Assembly (NCBI GenBank): GCA_916048095.2 | Contig: OU696579.1 | Location: 4,592,235-4,656,234, forward strand | Length of the DNA: 64,000 nt | Direction of reading: 5' to 3' | Origin: Sacculina carcini | Taxonomy: Eukaryota; Arthropoda; Thecostraca; Sacculinidae | Shown here: one piece after another, positions 1 to 39,811 of the stretch | Layout of the letters: the number at the start of each line of letters is the position of its first letter | Numbering within the stretch: position 1 is the first letter of the stretch | Position numbers and translations under genes: made by a program | Notes under the pieces: model-generated | The model's input: the letters and a program-made list of their open reading frames with translations, nothing else | What the model was told of the DNA's origin: nothing | Database searches by the model: none

Positions 1-536
1 GTCGCCAATACAAGAATTGGTATTTAATCAAATGTATTATAAACCTTTGTCACATTCCAATATATCTACTGTTCAGGTGAAAATCCTTGACGAATCCCGT
101 AAGAAATTCCCTTTCACTACCGGTCCGGGTCTAATTTTGACGCTACATTTTCGAAAAATGTCCAGCCAATGCTTCTATGTGTCGTTGGACAGTTCGAGTT
201 GTCTGCATCTTTATCCTGGAAACACTGCATCTCACAGCTTTGGTTGTGTTTGTGTTTGTGACGCCAGCTGTCGTGGTGGTGGTGTCACTGATCACAGGAA
301 TAACTTCTTGTGGTTCCCTCCTGACGCGTCGACGCTTTTGACACTGATTACATTGCACGTTACAAACATCAACAAACATTTGTGTTCACGATGTGTTCAT
401 TGAATCGTGTCGTCAATATGATTCTACATGATTTCCACTAGTGTATTTGCCATAGTTGTGTATCAAGTGAAAATACACAAAGGTCATTTCGTTGCAAGTC
501 ATTTTTGTATCAATTCCGACACAGTCGAATAGCGTT
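1..536. other. intergenic, no gene seen
   Basis: I see no exon-like sequence here. The open frames are short on both strands and show no family resemblance or plausible splice context. Confidence 0.5.
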
Positions 537-554
537 ATAATTACCGATTTAGTC

Positions 555-820
555 AGTGTTTGACATAAGCCAGACACGTTATATAAACGTAGCTAGTGAT
601 TCACAGGCATTCGTTTCGGCTACATTTACATAAATTGCGTGTAAATTTGGTCTTTGTTACCGGCAAACGTTTTAATCCCATACCTGTGTATCAGGTAAAT
701 ATATTCAAAATATTCATCCTTGGCTTGACGCCAATGAATTCATCTGGCATTTTAATCCTTACCGCAATATTTGACATAAACCAGACACTTTATATAAACG
801 TGGTGAGTGATTCAGCGTCA
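555..820 (+). repeat. imperfect direct repeat, ~212-bp spacing
   Basis: A block of about 45 bases that reads tttgacataa, then ccagacac, then ttatataaacgt and gtgattca, occurs at about 560-604 and again at about 771-815 with a few differences. The two copies are about 212 bp apart, as in a short satellite or a repeat with two remaining units. I do not recognise the family. Confidence 0.55.
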
Positions 821-1049
821 TATTGGAACATTGTCTTTGCGATCGATTTAGTCAAACCGTTTTTTATACATATTTCAAGTATGATTGAAAATTATTATAT
901 TCTCGTCTCTGCCAAACATTGACTTGGCGATCCCGATATAATGAGTATCGTGACATAAAATAGAAATAAAGGAAAAAAAGTTAGGTAGGGCATAGAATAA
1001 AGAATAAATATAATAAGAAAGGAAGAATAAGAAATAATAAAATAAAAGT

Positions 1050-1175
1050 TGGGTTGGGTATACACAAAGAAGTTAGGTTAGGTATACACAAAGAAGTTAG
1101 GTTAGGTATACACAAAAAAGTTAGGTTAGGTTAGGTTAGGTTAGGTTAGGTATACACAAAAAAGTTAGGTTAAAA
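1050..1175 (+). repeat. minisatellite containing TTAGG repeats
   Basis: Units of roughly 24 bp combine the block gtatacacaaa with gttaggttagg. One unit is expanded to about six consecutive TTAGG pentamers near 1121-1149. TTAGG is the ancestral arthropod telomere unit, so this may be an interstitial telomere-like tract. It is short, embedded in unrelated DNA, and could also be an ordinary minisatellite. Confidence 0.7.
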
Positions 1176-3483
<2,308 letters not shown>

Positions 3484-4003
3484 CGTATATCATTGTAATA
3501 AGCTGAAAGTTTGCATGCAATGGTCAAACTCATAAAGTACTGAATAAAAAGTAAACTCATAATACAATATAATAAATTCGTTATACAAATACCACTTTTT
3601 AAAAGCTTTTAATATAATTGAAAATTCAGTTGAAATACAAACTTAAATATATACACCTATTTAGAACTTTCACATCTACCTCTAACAACACCATGCATGT
3701 ATGTGATTTAGCTAACATAGCAGCAGTGGTGCGATTCAAAAAGAACAAAAATATATCAGAGCAAAAAAACAGCTACACGTCGACGCAATATGAGACAAGC
3801 GCAGAGCGCAATAAATAATCATTAGAATACACACACACACACATATATATATACAATCAGTACAAAGATAACCAGGTAGATATAGAAAAAAAATGATTAC
3901 AGTGCACACAGAAAATACGTAAAAACAAAAACAAGCAAAAGATGAGTGTGCACATTGAGCGGCTACATTTTTAGCATGGGGTGTAGGACAATGTGGGATT
4001 AAA

Positions 4004-4228
4004 TTATTTAGAGAACAAGTATGTGTACAGATATGAAGTGAAAGCGAAGAAAGATGGAGATAGAAGGATATGAGATGGAAGTGAATTATAGAAACGTGGG
4101 ACAACAAATGACCAGGGATTTTCACACACTTTTCTGAGATATTGCAGATGATGCGAAATACGGACGTAGGGATTGGAGACTTGATATATTAAACGTACGA
4201 TATATTTAGACTGATCTTCACCGGACAT
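4004..4228 (-). mobile_element. LINE 3' end fragment (CR1/L2-like RT C-terminus)
   Basis: The minus-strand translation resembles the C-terminal segment after the reverse transcriptase of CR1/L2-type LINEs, with the motif PWSFVVPRFYNSLPSHI. The same motif class recurs at 10.8, 42.2, 55.1 and 56.1 kb. It is a 5'-truncated dead copy with no RT core attached. Confidence 0.65.
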
Positions 4229-4429
4229 ACTTCACCTGTACATCAACCGGTATGACACCTCGCGATATCAATGTATGAAATCAACACGTGATGAAAACAC
4301 TAACCAAAAAGTAATGTGCGAATGTTTATACCGAAAACTATGTTTGAAAATGGATATCGACAGACATTTAGCAACGAAACGTTCAAAATTTCTTCCATAT
4401 ACAAACGTCGATCAATTCCCATGTATAAG

Positions 4430-4909
4430 CTATGTTTTCGCTGATGGGCATGATGCCGCTAGCGATCAGTCCCAGTGGCTGTGGCAGCAGGTGTGCCGTG
4501 AACCAGTGTGGTAGTGTACGAGTGACGGAGGGTGTGAGACCCAGTCACTCACTAACGCCAACTGCAGCGCACTGGAACGACAGGCTGTGCACTGTCTGTC
4601 GACCCGAAATCGACTACCCTACAGCGCGACGCTCGGTATAAAAACCTTCCGTCTTGCTAAGAGACGTCCGAGCTGGGATTGCACCGCTAAGTGACACTAG
4701 CCAGACTCGATGGTTTAAAGCGAACGTCTGATGCCTCAGAATCAAATGTGCTCAAGCCCACCACTATGGGTGTCTGTCTCGGAGGAATAACCGGCTACGG
4801 TATTCAGTCCAAGGCAGGCGGCAGAGCACAATCTATCCTTGGCAAAACGCTGTGAGGGCGATGTGGTCTTTAAAAAGACCGAAATGTATATTGCGTAGGT
4901 TAACTCGCT
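4430..4909. other. GC-richer segment beside the LTR element, unassigned
   Basis: Base composition is higher in G+C than the DNA to the left, and a TATA-like tataaaa occurs at about 4637. It may be part of the adjoining LTR retrotransposon or of another element. I cannot assign it, and no convincing protein is encoded. Confidence 0.3.
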
Positions 4910-5327
4910 AATTTTACAGGGAGCGGGAGCGGTACCGTGGAGACCAGTCAAACTCAGAGCCGACGACGTGAAAGAGACCTTTATTGCCGAAAGTGCACGC
5001 TTTATATACCGCACGTTGTAACCGTACGGTGTGGTGTTACACGTGACGTCACTGCTACCGTGTGCAACATGATGAATGTGTATGTGTGTGTGTGTGTGTG
5101 TGTTTGTCTGACGCGCATGCGCGTCTAACATTTTGCGATAAATAAAACAGCAATAACAATCAAAAGCATATACAAACACCGTGCACACATAATTGTTATA
5201 TAACGGAATTAAAACTTAATGACACTCGCGGTAATACAGTGACAGTGAAATAATTGGCAAATGCAAATACAATAAAACAGTGTACACATTTGACATACAT
5301 GGAACAGAATTGATGTGTGTGGCTACA
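4910..5327 (-). repeat. LTR (3' side) of Gypsy element
   Basis: The block lies immediately outside a polypurine tract. On the minus strand it starts TGTAGCC, carries a TATA box (complement of 5001-5008) and an AATAAA poly(A) signal (complement of 4980-4985), in the order expected for U3-R. The outer boundary is uncertain. It contains a CGCGCATGCGCG palindrome and a (TG)n tract. Confidence 0.6.
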
Positions 5328-5341
5328 CTACCCCCTCCCTA
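5328..5341 (-). other. polypurine tract of Gypsy element
   Basis: On the minus strand this reads AGGGAGGGGGTAG directly before the LTR start. It is the usual primer position for plus-strand DNA synthesis in LTR retrotransposons. Confidence 0.65.
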
Positions 5342-8300
5342 GACTGTCGAGTACAAAGGCGACATGTCGATATCTCTGTGGGGCACGTACAATGCGTCCA
5401 CTACGTGTTCTGATGCACGACTTACTTGTAACCACCGGTGGGTGTGTGTGCTGTGAAGTTCTGTGCGTGCTGCTGTCTGTGCACTCAGATGTCCGGTGAA
5501 CAGGCGCGTCGGTTCTGACAAACAACTCGGTAGTGTCAGGTTCTGTTGACGTGGAGTCATTTATGATCGGCGATGAAGCAACACGTTCTTCAGCTATTTC
5601 GACAAATGCCGGTTTGCAGCGATCAATGGAGATGACGTCGTCTTTGCTGCGTCGCATGATGGTAATGGTCTTGCCAGTCCTGGCCTTCACCAAGAAGGGA
5701 CCGTCGTACCGACTCTCCAGGGGATAGCGATGACCATCTTTGCGCACGAAAACGTGAGTGCACGTTGACAGGGCACTGGGAACGTATGAACGCTGCTGAA
5801 CCGGACGTGGCAGAGTTGGCCTAAGTTTCGCCATATGACGTCGCAGTCTGTTCACGTACCAAGACGGGTCAGAAGCCGGTGCTGAAGAGTGAACGAACTC
5901 TCCGGGTAATCTCACCGTAGAGCCGTACACGAGCTCCGCTGCTATGGCACCGATGTCCGGTTTGTGCGTGGCTCGGATGCCTAGCAGAACCAGAGGCAGA
6001 GCGTCTGTCCAGGAGGTGAGATAGTGAGCCCTCAGGCCCGTTTTCAGCTGCCGGTGCAGCCGTTCCACCATGCCGTTGCAGGCCGGATGGAAGCTGGTTG
6101 TGCGCTTTCGTTGACAACCAAGCATGCGCTGCATGTCACTCCACAACGCCGACTCGAATTGAGCACCGCGGTCACTTGTGATGGTGGTTGGCACGCCGTA
6201 CCTCGCGATCCAGCTGCTGATGAACGCACGTGCGACTGTCTCGGTGCGTGAATCTGGAATGGGGATGGCTTCCGGCCATCGAGTGAAACGGTCGACACAA
6301 GTGAGGATGTAAGAACAACCACGAGACGGGGGTAGAGGACCCACGAGGTCAACATGGATGTGGTCGAAGCGTTCTTTTGGTGCGTCAAATGTTCCGATTG
6401 GTGATGTGGTGTGACGAGTCACTTTGTTTTTCTGGCACTGGATGCAATCTCTAGCAATGTGCCTCACTTCTCTATCCATATTGGGCCATGCGAAACGCTT
6501 GCTCTCCAACTTCACAGTGGCGTCGACACCCGGGTGAGAAATGTCGTGGAGAAACTTCGTGTAAGGTTGCCTCAATGCCACCGGTAATACTGGACGCGAA
6601 GATCCGGTCGATTTGTCACACAGCAGTGTAGTGTCGTCTGTCAATTTGACGTCCTTGAGCTTCAGTGAGCCAGGTGAACGACGGATTTCCTCAATGGACG
6701 GATCCTCCACTTGAGCGTGCGCGAGTGCGGTGAAATCGTCAATGGGTACGCTTGGTTGTGTCAGCATAGTCACAGTACGCGATAGAGCGTCAGCAGCTGC
6801 ATTGTCCTTGCCAGGAATATGCCTCATGTCTCCGATGAATTGGCTGATGAAGTCAAGATGTCTCAGCTCACGGGGAGAATGACGATCGGATGCGGCACCG
6901 AGTGCACTCACGAGCGGCTTGTGGTCGGTGAATACACAGGGATGCTGCCCTTCGATTATATGTCGGAAGTGTTTCACTGCCAGGTACACACCGAGAAGCT
7001 CACGTCCAAAGGTGCTGTACTTGCGCTGCGTTTTGTCGAGTGACTTTGAGAAATATGACAGCGGTTGCCACTGATGGTTGACTTCTTGCTGCAACACTGC
7101 TCCTACGCCAGTGTCTGATGCGTCCACTACGATGCTGAGCGGAGCACCAGGCCGTTGATGGGCGAGCTGAGTTGCTTGTGACAACGTGTGTTTGATCGAT
7201 TCGAACGCATCTTGCGTTGACACAGTCCAGGCGACGGCAGCTCTGGAGCGTTTGGCGCGGTGTGTGATGAGCGCATGGAGGGGCTGAAGCATATGGGCGG
7301 CGTTCGGAATGAATCTGTGGTAGTACGCTACCATACCCAAGAAGCGTCGTAGTCCGGACTGGCTGGATGGCAATGGGTAGTGACGTATGGCGTCCACTCT
7401 CTCAGGAAGTGGGTGGACACCGCCAGAGTCTACCATGTGTCCCAGGAACTTGACGCGTCTGGCACCGAGTACGCACTTGTCCTTGTTTACGACGATGCCG
7501 TACTGTTGAAGTCGAGTGAAAACGGTTCGCAGGAGGTTCTCATGATGTGTTTCGGACGGGCTGGCCAGTAAAATATCATCCAGGTATGCAAAACAATGAG
7601 GAACTCCGCGCAACACCTCGTCGATGAACCGTTGAAAAGTTTGTCCCGCGTTGCGAAGGCCAAATGGCATACGCACCATTTCGTAAAGCCCAAACGGCGT
7701 TGTTATTGCTGTTTTTGGAATGTCCGCCGGTTCGACAGGAATCTGATTATAAGCGCGTACCAAATCCAGCGTAGAAAATAACGTGCAGCCGTGCAGGTGC
7801 GTTGAAAAATCTCTGAGGTACGGCAGCGGGTACCTGTCAGGCACTGTGCGTGCGTTCAACCCACGGTAATCGCCGCATGGGCGCCACTCACCTGGTGTTT
7901 TCTTCGGCACGAGATGCAGTGGTGATGCCCAGTTGCTGGACGATGGGCGTATGATGCCGAGTTTCAACATCTTGTCGAATTCGCGTCTGGCAATGACATC
8001 GCGACCCTGTGGCAGACGTCTGGGCCTGAAGAACACTGGCTGGCCGGTGGTCACGATGTGGTGTGTGACTGAATGCTTCACCTGTGACGGTGCAGTGGGA
8101 GGAGCTGTCAGGTCCGTAAACTCGTCCAGGACGTGTTGGTAGGCGGTGCGCGGCATTGCAATCACCTGAATGCCGGGTGCTGTCAGCTGTAGAATCGAGC
8201 CCGTATTCAGGACGACGCCATCTCGTAGTAGCCGTTGCTGGTTGATGTCCACGACCAATCTGTGTGCTCGCAGAAAATCCGCGCCGATAATAGGCATATT

Positions 8301-8618
8301 TACGTCAGCGACCAGAAATGTCCACGGACACGTTGCGCCGTTGCCGAAGGTAACGGTGTGGTGTCTAGTGCCGTACATCTCAATGGCAGACCCGTTGGCG
8401 GCTCGTAGTCGTGTGTGATTTGCGGTGCGTGAAAAGCAATGTTTGTTGCTTTTGTATGGCAAGACACTCACTTGTGCGCCAGTGTCTATGAGATATTTTT
8501 CATGTGTTGCCCTATCACTCACGAACAATAATGGCACTAACCTTGCATTGCCTCCCAAACACTGCGCCACGTGCTGGGGGCTCTTCAGTTTAACGCCCAT
8601 GAGCACGGAGGTGAGCAT
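5328..8618 (-). CDS. pol: Ty3/Gypsy pol polyprotein (PR-RT-RNaseH-IN), element fossil
   Basis: A long open frame of 1,096 codons reads as a Gypsy-type pol. In order it contains a retropepsin-like protease ([10 protein letters not shown] near residue 45), a reverse transcriptase with the YLDD catalytic motif (around residue 345), RNase H (VDASDTG near 500 and TDHKPL near 565), and an integrase. The integrase has an H2C2 zinc region (HPGVDATV near 695, then CIQCQ) and a catalytic core with [18 protein letters not shown] and a following glutamate. The order RT-RNaseH-IN separates Ty3/Gypsy from Ty1/Copia. Pol lies downstream of gag in another frame with a short overlap, as in families that reach pol by programmed frameshifting. 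The coding part looks whole or nearly so, which suggests a fairly young copy. Confidence 0.93.
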   Translation of the reverse strand: MLTSVLMGVKLKSPQHVAQCLGGNARLVPLLFVSDRATHEKYLIDTGAQVSVLPYKSNKHCFSRTANHTRLRAANGSAIEMYGTRHHTVTFGNGATCPWTFLVADVNMPIIGADFLRAHRLVVDINQQRLLRDGVVLNTGSILQLTAPGIQVIAMPRTAYQHVLDEFTDLTAPPTAPSQVKHSVTHHIVTTGQPVFFRPRRLPQGRDVIARREFDKMLKLGIIRPSSSNWASPLHLVPKKTPGEWRPCGDYRGLNARTVPDRYPLPYLRDFSTHLHGCTLFSTLDLVRAYNQIPVEPADIPKTAITTPFGLYEMVRMPFGLRNAGQTFQRFIDEVLRGVPHCFAYLDDILLASPSETHHENLLRTVFTRLQQYGIVVNKDKCVLGARRVKFLGHMVDSGGVHPLPERVDAIRHYPLPSSQSGLRRFLGMVAYYHRFIPNAAHMLQPLHALITHRAKRSRAAVAWTVSTQDAFESIKHTLSQATQLAHQRPGAPLSIVVDASDTGVGAVLQQEVNHQWQPLSYFSKSLDKTQRKYSTFGRELLGVYLAVKHFRHIIEGQHPCVFTDHKPLVSALGAASDRHSPRELRHLDFISQFIGDMRHIPGKDNAAADALSRTVTMLTQPSVPIDDFTALAHAQVEDPSIEEIRRSPGSLKLKDVKLTDDTTLLCDKSTGSSRPVLPVALRQPYTKFLHDISHPGVDATVKLESKRFAWPNMDREVRHIARDCIQCQKNKVTRHTTSPIGTFDAPKERFDHIHVDLVGPLPPSRGCSYILTCVDRFTRWPEAIPIPDSRTETVARAFISSWIARYGVPTTITSDRGAQFESALWSDMQRMLGCQRKRTTSFHPACNGMVERLHRQLKTGLRAHYLTSWTDALPLVLLGIRATHKPDIGAIAAELVYGSTVRLPGEFVHSSAPASDPSWYVNRLRRHMAKLRPTLPRPVQQRSYVPSALSTCTHVFVRKDGHRYPLESRYDGPFLVKARTGKTITIMRRSKDDVISIDRCKPAFVEIAEERVASSPIINDSTSTEPDTTELFVRTDAPVHRTSECTDSSTHRTSQHTHPPVVTSKSCIRTRSGRIVRAPQRYRHVAFVLDSLGRG

Positions 8619-9532
8619 TTACGAGCATCGGCACCGAAGCGCGCGTGGTAATGGCAGATCCGCCGCCGCTGTGAATGTGCTGGCTGTTGTGGTGAGCGTG
8701 ATGCACTGTGGTGCGTCTCACCTCTACTGAAGGATTGACGATGCCGTGTAGGTCGTGGTGACGGTGATCGCCGGCGATTGTTGTACGCGACGGACTGCTG
8801 CCGATCACGTGACGTCGGGCGGTCATGCAGCGCTGTGCGTAGCTCCTTGTTGGACGTCTCCAGTCGTTGCACTGCTTCCACGAGTGTAGAAAGCACTTGC
8901 TCCAGAGCAGGTGGGTGCTGCTGCTGGATGGCCGTGACGTGCTGAGCTGCTGTGGGTCGAGATGAAAGACCGCTGGCCTCCAGGTATCGATCGGCGGCGC
9001 CGGCGAGCTCGTCCAGTGTGCTAGAAGCTGGCAGTAATGCCAGAGCAGCACGTGCTTCCTGTGGTAAGCGCTGAAGAAACAGTGTGCGGAGAAGGCCTGT
9101 GTCTGCAGGAACATCGCCAGCTGAACGTAGCTCATGCCGCATAGAGCGCAGTAGGGCGGTGGGCTTCTGGTCGCCCAGTTGTTGGTTGGACAGTAACGCA
9201 TCCAGTCGACTGGCGTTTGACTGCGCGAGCCGTTCCTGCAGGGCGGTGCTCAAAGCAGCGAACGATTTGGGTCCACGTAGCACGTCCTTCAATTGCGTGG
9301 CGATGTGTGGCGGCAGGTTTGCCACAACAAGTTTGAAGCGCGTCTCGTCGCTCTCGATGCAGGCCACATCAAACGCACACTCCACTTGTACCAACCAGAC
9401 TTCAGGATCCTCCGGTAGGAACACTGGCAGTCGGAATGTGGTGCTGGGTCTGGGTACCGCTTGCTCGGAGCCATGAGGCTGAGCGCCATGCGCTGCCGTG
9501 CTCTGCACGGGGTCACCAGTGTCGCTGATCAC
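8585..9532 (-). CDS. gag: Ty3/Gypsy gag, CHCC zinc motif, element fossil
   Basis: The frame just upstream of pol encodes a gag-like protein of about 315 residues. Its N-terminal half resembles the capsid-type region of Gypsy gag ([20 protein letters not shown]). Its C-terminus has an arginine-rich stretch followed by a cysteine/histidine cluster ([18 protein letters not shown]). This is a C-H-C-C arrangement rather than the usual CCHC knuckle. From what I know of the CsRn1/Kabuki clade, that zinc motif is a clade hallmark. The exact N-terminus is uncertain because the frame begins beside the primer binding site. Confidence 0.85.
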   Translation of the reverse strand: MISDTGDPVQSTAAHGAQPHGSEQAVPRPSTTFRLPVFLPEDPEVWLVQVECAFDVACIESDETRFKLVVANLPPHIATQLKDVLRGPKSFAALSTALQERLAQSNASRLDALLSNQQLGDQKPTALLRSMRHELRSAGDVPADTGLLRTLFLQRLPQEARAALALLPASSTLDELAGAADRYLEASGLSSRPTAAQHVTAIQQQHPPALEQVLSTLVEAVQRLETSNKELRTALHDRPTSRDRQQSVAYNNRRRSPSPRPTRHRQSFSRGETHHSASRSPQQPAHSQRRRICHYHARFGADARKCSPPCSWALN

Positions 9533-9545
9533 GTCGGGGTCACCA
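9528..9545 (-). other. primer binding site, tRNA-Trp
   Basis: The + strand reads atcacgtcggggtcacca, which equals the 3' end of animal cytosolic tRNA-Trp including CCA. The minus strand of the element is therefore an 18-nt complement of that tRNA, directly between the LTR end and gag. tRNA-Trp priming is a recorded feature of the CsRn1 clade. Confidence 0.88.
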
Positions 9546-9546
9546 A

Positions 9547-9781
9547 TGTGGCGAAGCTACATACCACGGAGCTGCACTAGCACACAGAGCGAGTGTTCTG
9601 GAACGACTGTTTATTGCGACACAGGACACACATGCACAAGGTTGCACCGCACATGCAGATGCATATGATTGTGTCATATGATGCCGCACACAAAATGCTG
9701 CAAGGGCAGAGGACACTGCGCGTGTGCTTCTGGCAGGTTCCCCGAAGTGGTGCGTGACGCTGTTGAACGTGGCGCACCACA
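9547..9781 (-). repeat. probable LTR (5' side), ~235 bp
   Basis: On the minus strand the block starts TGTGGTGCGCC and ends TTCGCCACA, giving short inverted ends. It carries AATAAA (complement of 9610-9615) about 65 bp before its end and stops next to the tRNA-Trp primer site. It is preceded by a purine-rich tract (complement of 9782-9796). It does not read as near-identical to the LTR at 4.9-5.3 kb, so the two ends of the gag-pol element may not be a matched pair. Confidence 0.5.
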
Positions 9782-10257
9782 GAGCTCCCCCACCAGAAGC
9801 GGAGCGGTGTTGTCGATGAGTCGGCGAATACACCGGTGTAAAAACCGGCGCGCTGTACTGCACCGCAGCACGAGGCCAAGTAGGTTTCATACAATCCAGT
9901 CGTCCTCGTGCTGCGCAGTCCGGTAGCGTAGCAAGTGGTTGTTGAAGAGACTGCAGCCAGCAAGGAGTCGAGCCAATCTTGATTGTGTTGACCCCTTGCT
10001 GTGCAGACGGTTGCTTTTGATATTTTAACGTCCAGCGGTATCGGAAGAGCGATTGCGTACACGCCGGACGGAGTCGGTCCTCGATGTTGTGATGCTGGTT
10101 AATCTTGCCAGCAGCTCGTGGTGCGTCGCCGTTCATAGCGAGGCACAGACGACTGCTGATAGAGAGGCGCGGCGCAAGTAGATGGCGCATGTAGATAGCG
10201 CAGATGAGGCGCCGCAGATATCAAACACAGCACCACACCATCACGTCGGGGTCACCA
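9782..10257 (-). mobile_element. short LTR-element interior (PBS to PPT), TRIM-like
   Basis: On the minus strand this segment begins with a second 18-nt tRNA-Trp primer site (10240-10257) and ends with a polypurine-like tract just before the LTR at 9781. The interior is only about 475 bp and encodes no recognisable gag or pol. The layout fits a miniature non-autonomous LTR element sharing the LTR at 9547-9781, with its other LTR expected inside the assembly gap. This is an inference from the layout. Confidence 0.45.
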
Positions 10258-10263
10258 GTGTCG

Positions 10264-10763
10264 NNNNNNNNNNNNNNNNNNNNNNNNNNNNNNNNNNNNN
10301 NNNNNNNNNNNNNNNNNNNNNNNNNNNNNNNNNNNNNNNNNNNNNNNNNNNNNNNNNNNNNNNNNNNNNNNNNNNNNNNNNNNNNNNNNNNNNNNNNNNN
10401 NNNNNNNNNNNNNNNNNNNNNNNNNNNNNNNNNNNNNNNNNNNNNNNNNNNNNNNNNNNNNNNNNNNNNNNNNNNNNNNNNNNNNNNNNNNNNNNNNNNN
10501 NNNNNNNNNNNNNNNNNNNNNNNNNNNNNNNNNNNNNNNNNNNNNNNNNNNNNNNNNNNNNNNNNNNNNNNNNNNNNNNNNNNNNNNNNNNNNNNNNNNN
10601 NNNNNNNNNNNNNNNNNNNNNNNNNNNNNNNNNNNNNNNNNNNNNNNNNNNNNNNNNNNNNNNNNNNNNNNNNNNNNNNNNNNNNNNNNNNNNNNNNNNN
10701 NNNNNNNNNNNNNNNNNNNNNNNNNNNNNNNNNNNNNNNNNNNNNNNNNNNNNNNNNNNNNNN
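10264..10763. other. assembly gap, 500 N
   Basis: Exactly 500 unknown bases, a conventional scaffold-gap length that probably does not reflect the true size. It falls at the edge of the LTR-element cluster, as expected if repeats broke the assembly. Confidence 0.99.
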
Positions 10764-11320
10764 TCCAAATGAAACAACGTCACCACAAACTCCCCCTATC
10801 CTCCACCCTATCTGAAGGAGCTGGTAGTGCCAGTCTCACACAACACTAACACTCGATCATCTAGTGCCCTTCTAGAACCCCGAGCAGTTTCCGAATCATC
10901 ATGGTCTTCCAAATCCTTCCAATACATTGCCCCCCGTCTGTACAATAAACTTCCCCGTTCAATTAAATCTTCCAGCTTCTATAAATCTTTCAGCAGCAAA
11001 TTATATAAATATCTTTTGGATGTGTACATAGATTCATGAGCCCACACCGATATCATTCGTTTTTCTGTTGTATACGTGTTTTTGTGTGACTCTTGTGTGT
11101 CTTATCCCGCTGTGATCCCAAGTTTTTTTTTTATGATGCATTTTCATTTGTGTGTACATTGTGTGATTTGTATGTATATTTTCATCCATGCCAATACTTT
11201 GTTGTATAAAGTGGCAATACATTTCTCTACAATTCATCTCTGATTTCTGTTTGTGACTGACGAACTACTGTGCAGCGCAAAGTGGTCGGAACAGGCCGAC
11301 GCGCTTTATCAAGCAACAAC
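10764..11320 (+). mobile_element. LINE 3' end with (CAA)n tail
   Basis: After the gap the + strand encodes the terminal part of a CR1/L2-like LINE ORF2, including AVSESSWSSKSFQYIAPRLY and PRSIKSSS. It ends at about 11039 and is followed by an A/T-rich 3' UTR and a short run of caa triplets at about 11313-11327. The copy is truncated at its 5' side by the gap or by ordinary LINE 5' truncation. Confidence 0.75.
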
Positions 11321-11492
11321 AACAACGAAAACGTTCATTGCGCTTCGGAAATATATCGTACGTACGCCACTGACTGGGCAATATATTAAATCAAGATCAA
11401 TATATTGAATTGAATTGAATTGTATTTAAAATTCACATATAAGCATACGCTTTTCATGTGCAAAAAACAACAACAAAGAACAAAAAAACATG

Positions 11493-11544
<52 letters not shown>

Positions 11545-11748
11545 AAACGCGCAAATACAATAAATATAGCAATATACAATTTAATGGAAATATTAATCCA
11601 ACATTGATAACACCAAGATACATTTTTCCATTGGACACATATCCTACACATTATAACGTCGTGTAATACACACACGATGTTCTCATGTACACATGCATCT
11701 ACACGGGCTCACAATATATCTACACATGCTCACAATATATCTACATAG

Positions 11749-11788
<40 letters not shown>

Positions 11789-12377
11789 GTAACCCTGCAT
11801 ACATACTATATCCATACTCACACTATATCCACACGCTTTACACACGCAATATACTCATGCACACATGCTCGCAATATATCTACACAGTTCGCTCATGTAC
11901 ACGTGAAGACATCCGACGGCAATATTAATCTGCCAATTATTACGATTAATAAACGGATCAAATGGACTTTATACTTCTCTATCTAAGAGCCATGATGTAA
12001 TAATTCTCTTGAATAAATGTAATTTGAGTAGCCTTTTTATTCTCTTGTCGATTCTATACCACATGCCTGCTTCTACATTGTGAAAACAAAGCTGTCTGTA
12101 ACGTGTTCTATTAGATGATATAAAAAAAAATTCCGGATGTCGACTATTGATCTGAAAAAAACATTGAAGATTGCTGGGGAGTTTGTTGTGAAAAGCTTGA
12201 TAAGAGAAAACTGAGATAAGAGAAAACTGAGATAGTGATAGTGAGAAAGACAGTGATATTCAATTATATCATTGTCAAAAACGAATTGAAACTTATTTTT
12301 ATTTCTCTATAAAATTAAATACAAAATGGGGATGTCAATATAATTACATTTTTGTCTCGCTAGTGGATGCAACACAA
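11321..12377. other. intergenic DNA upstream of Mi-2
   Basis: It contains a (TA)n tract at about 11497-11540 and a (CA)n tract at about 11752-11786, but no coding exon that I can support. The last ~150 bases become GC-richer towards the Mi-2 promoter. Confidence 0.5.
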
Positions 12378-12389
12378 TGCGCATGCGCA
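12378..12389. promoter_or_regulatory. NRF-1-type palindrome upstream of Mi-2
   Basis: TGCGCATGCGCA is a perfect palindrome matching the NRF-1 consensus YGCGCAYGCGCR. It sits about 130 bp upstream of the Mi-2 start codon in a GC-richer island, as expected for a housekeeping promoter. Binding in this organism is inferred. Confidence 0.5.
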
Positions 12390-12514
12390 ATACGTCCATA
12401 CGTACCCATATTTCATTGTCTGTCTGCGTACGCCGGTTACCCGGCAGTGGTGTTGCTTTGCTTTGGTTTTGTTGTGGGTGCCTTCCGCTTTCAGTTGTTT
12501 TTCACCGTATTATC

Positions 12515-39811
<27,297 letters not shown>

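Noticed and set aside
1121-1149. A true chromosome end
   Set aside because: The TTAGG run is only about 30 bp and is flanked by ordinary sequence on both sides.
10182-10815. Open frames spanning the 500-N gap
   Set aside because: They consist of unknown residues and exist only because N runs contain no stop.
12363-12514. Upstream extension of the Mi-2 frame from an earlier ATG (12363)
   Set aside because: That frame encodes a Cys/hydrophobic sequence unlike the family and is not in phase with exon 2, unlike the ATG at 12515.
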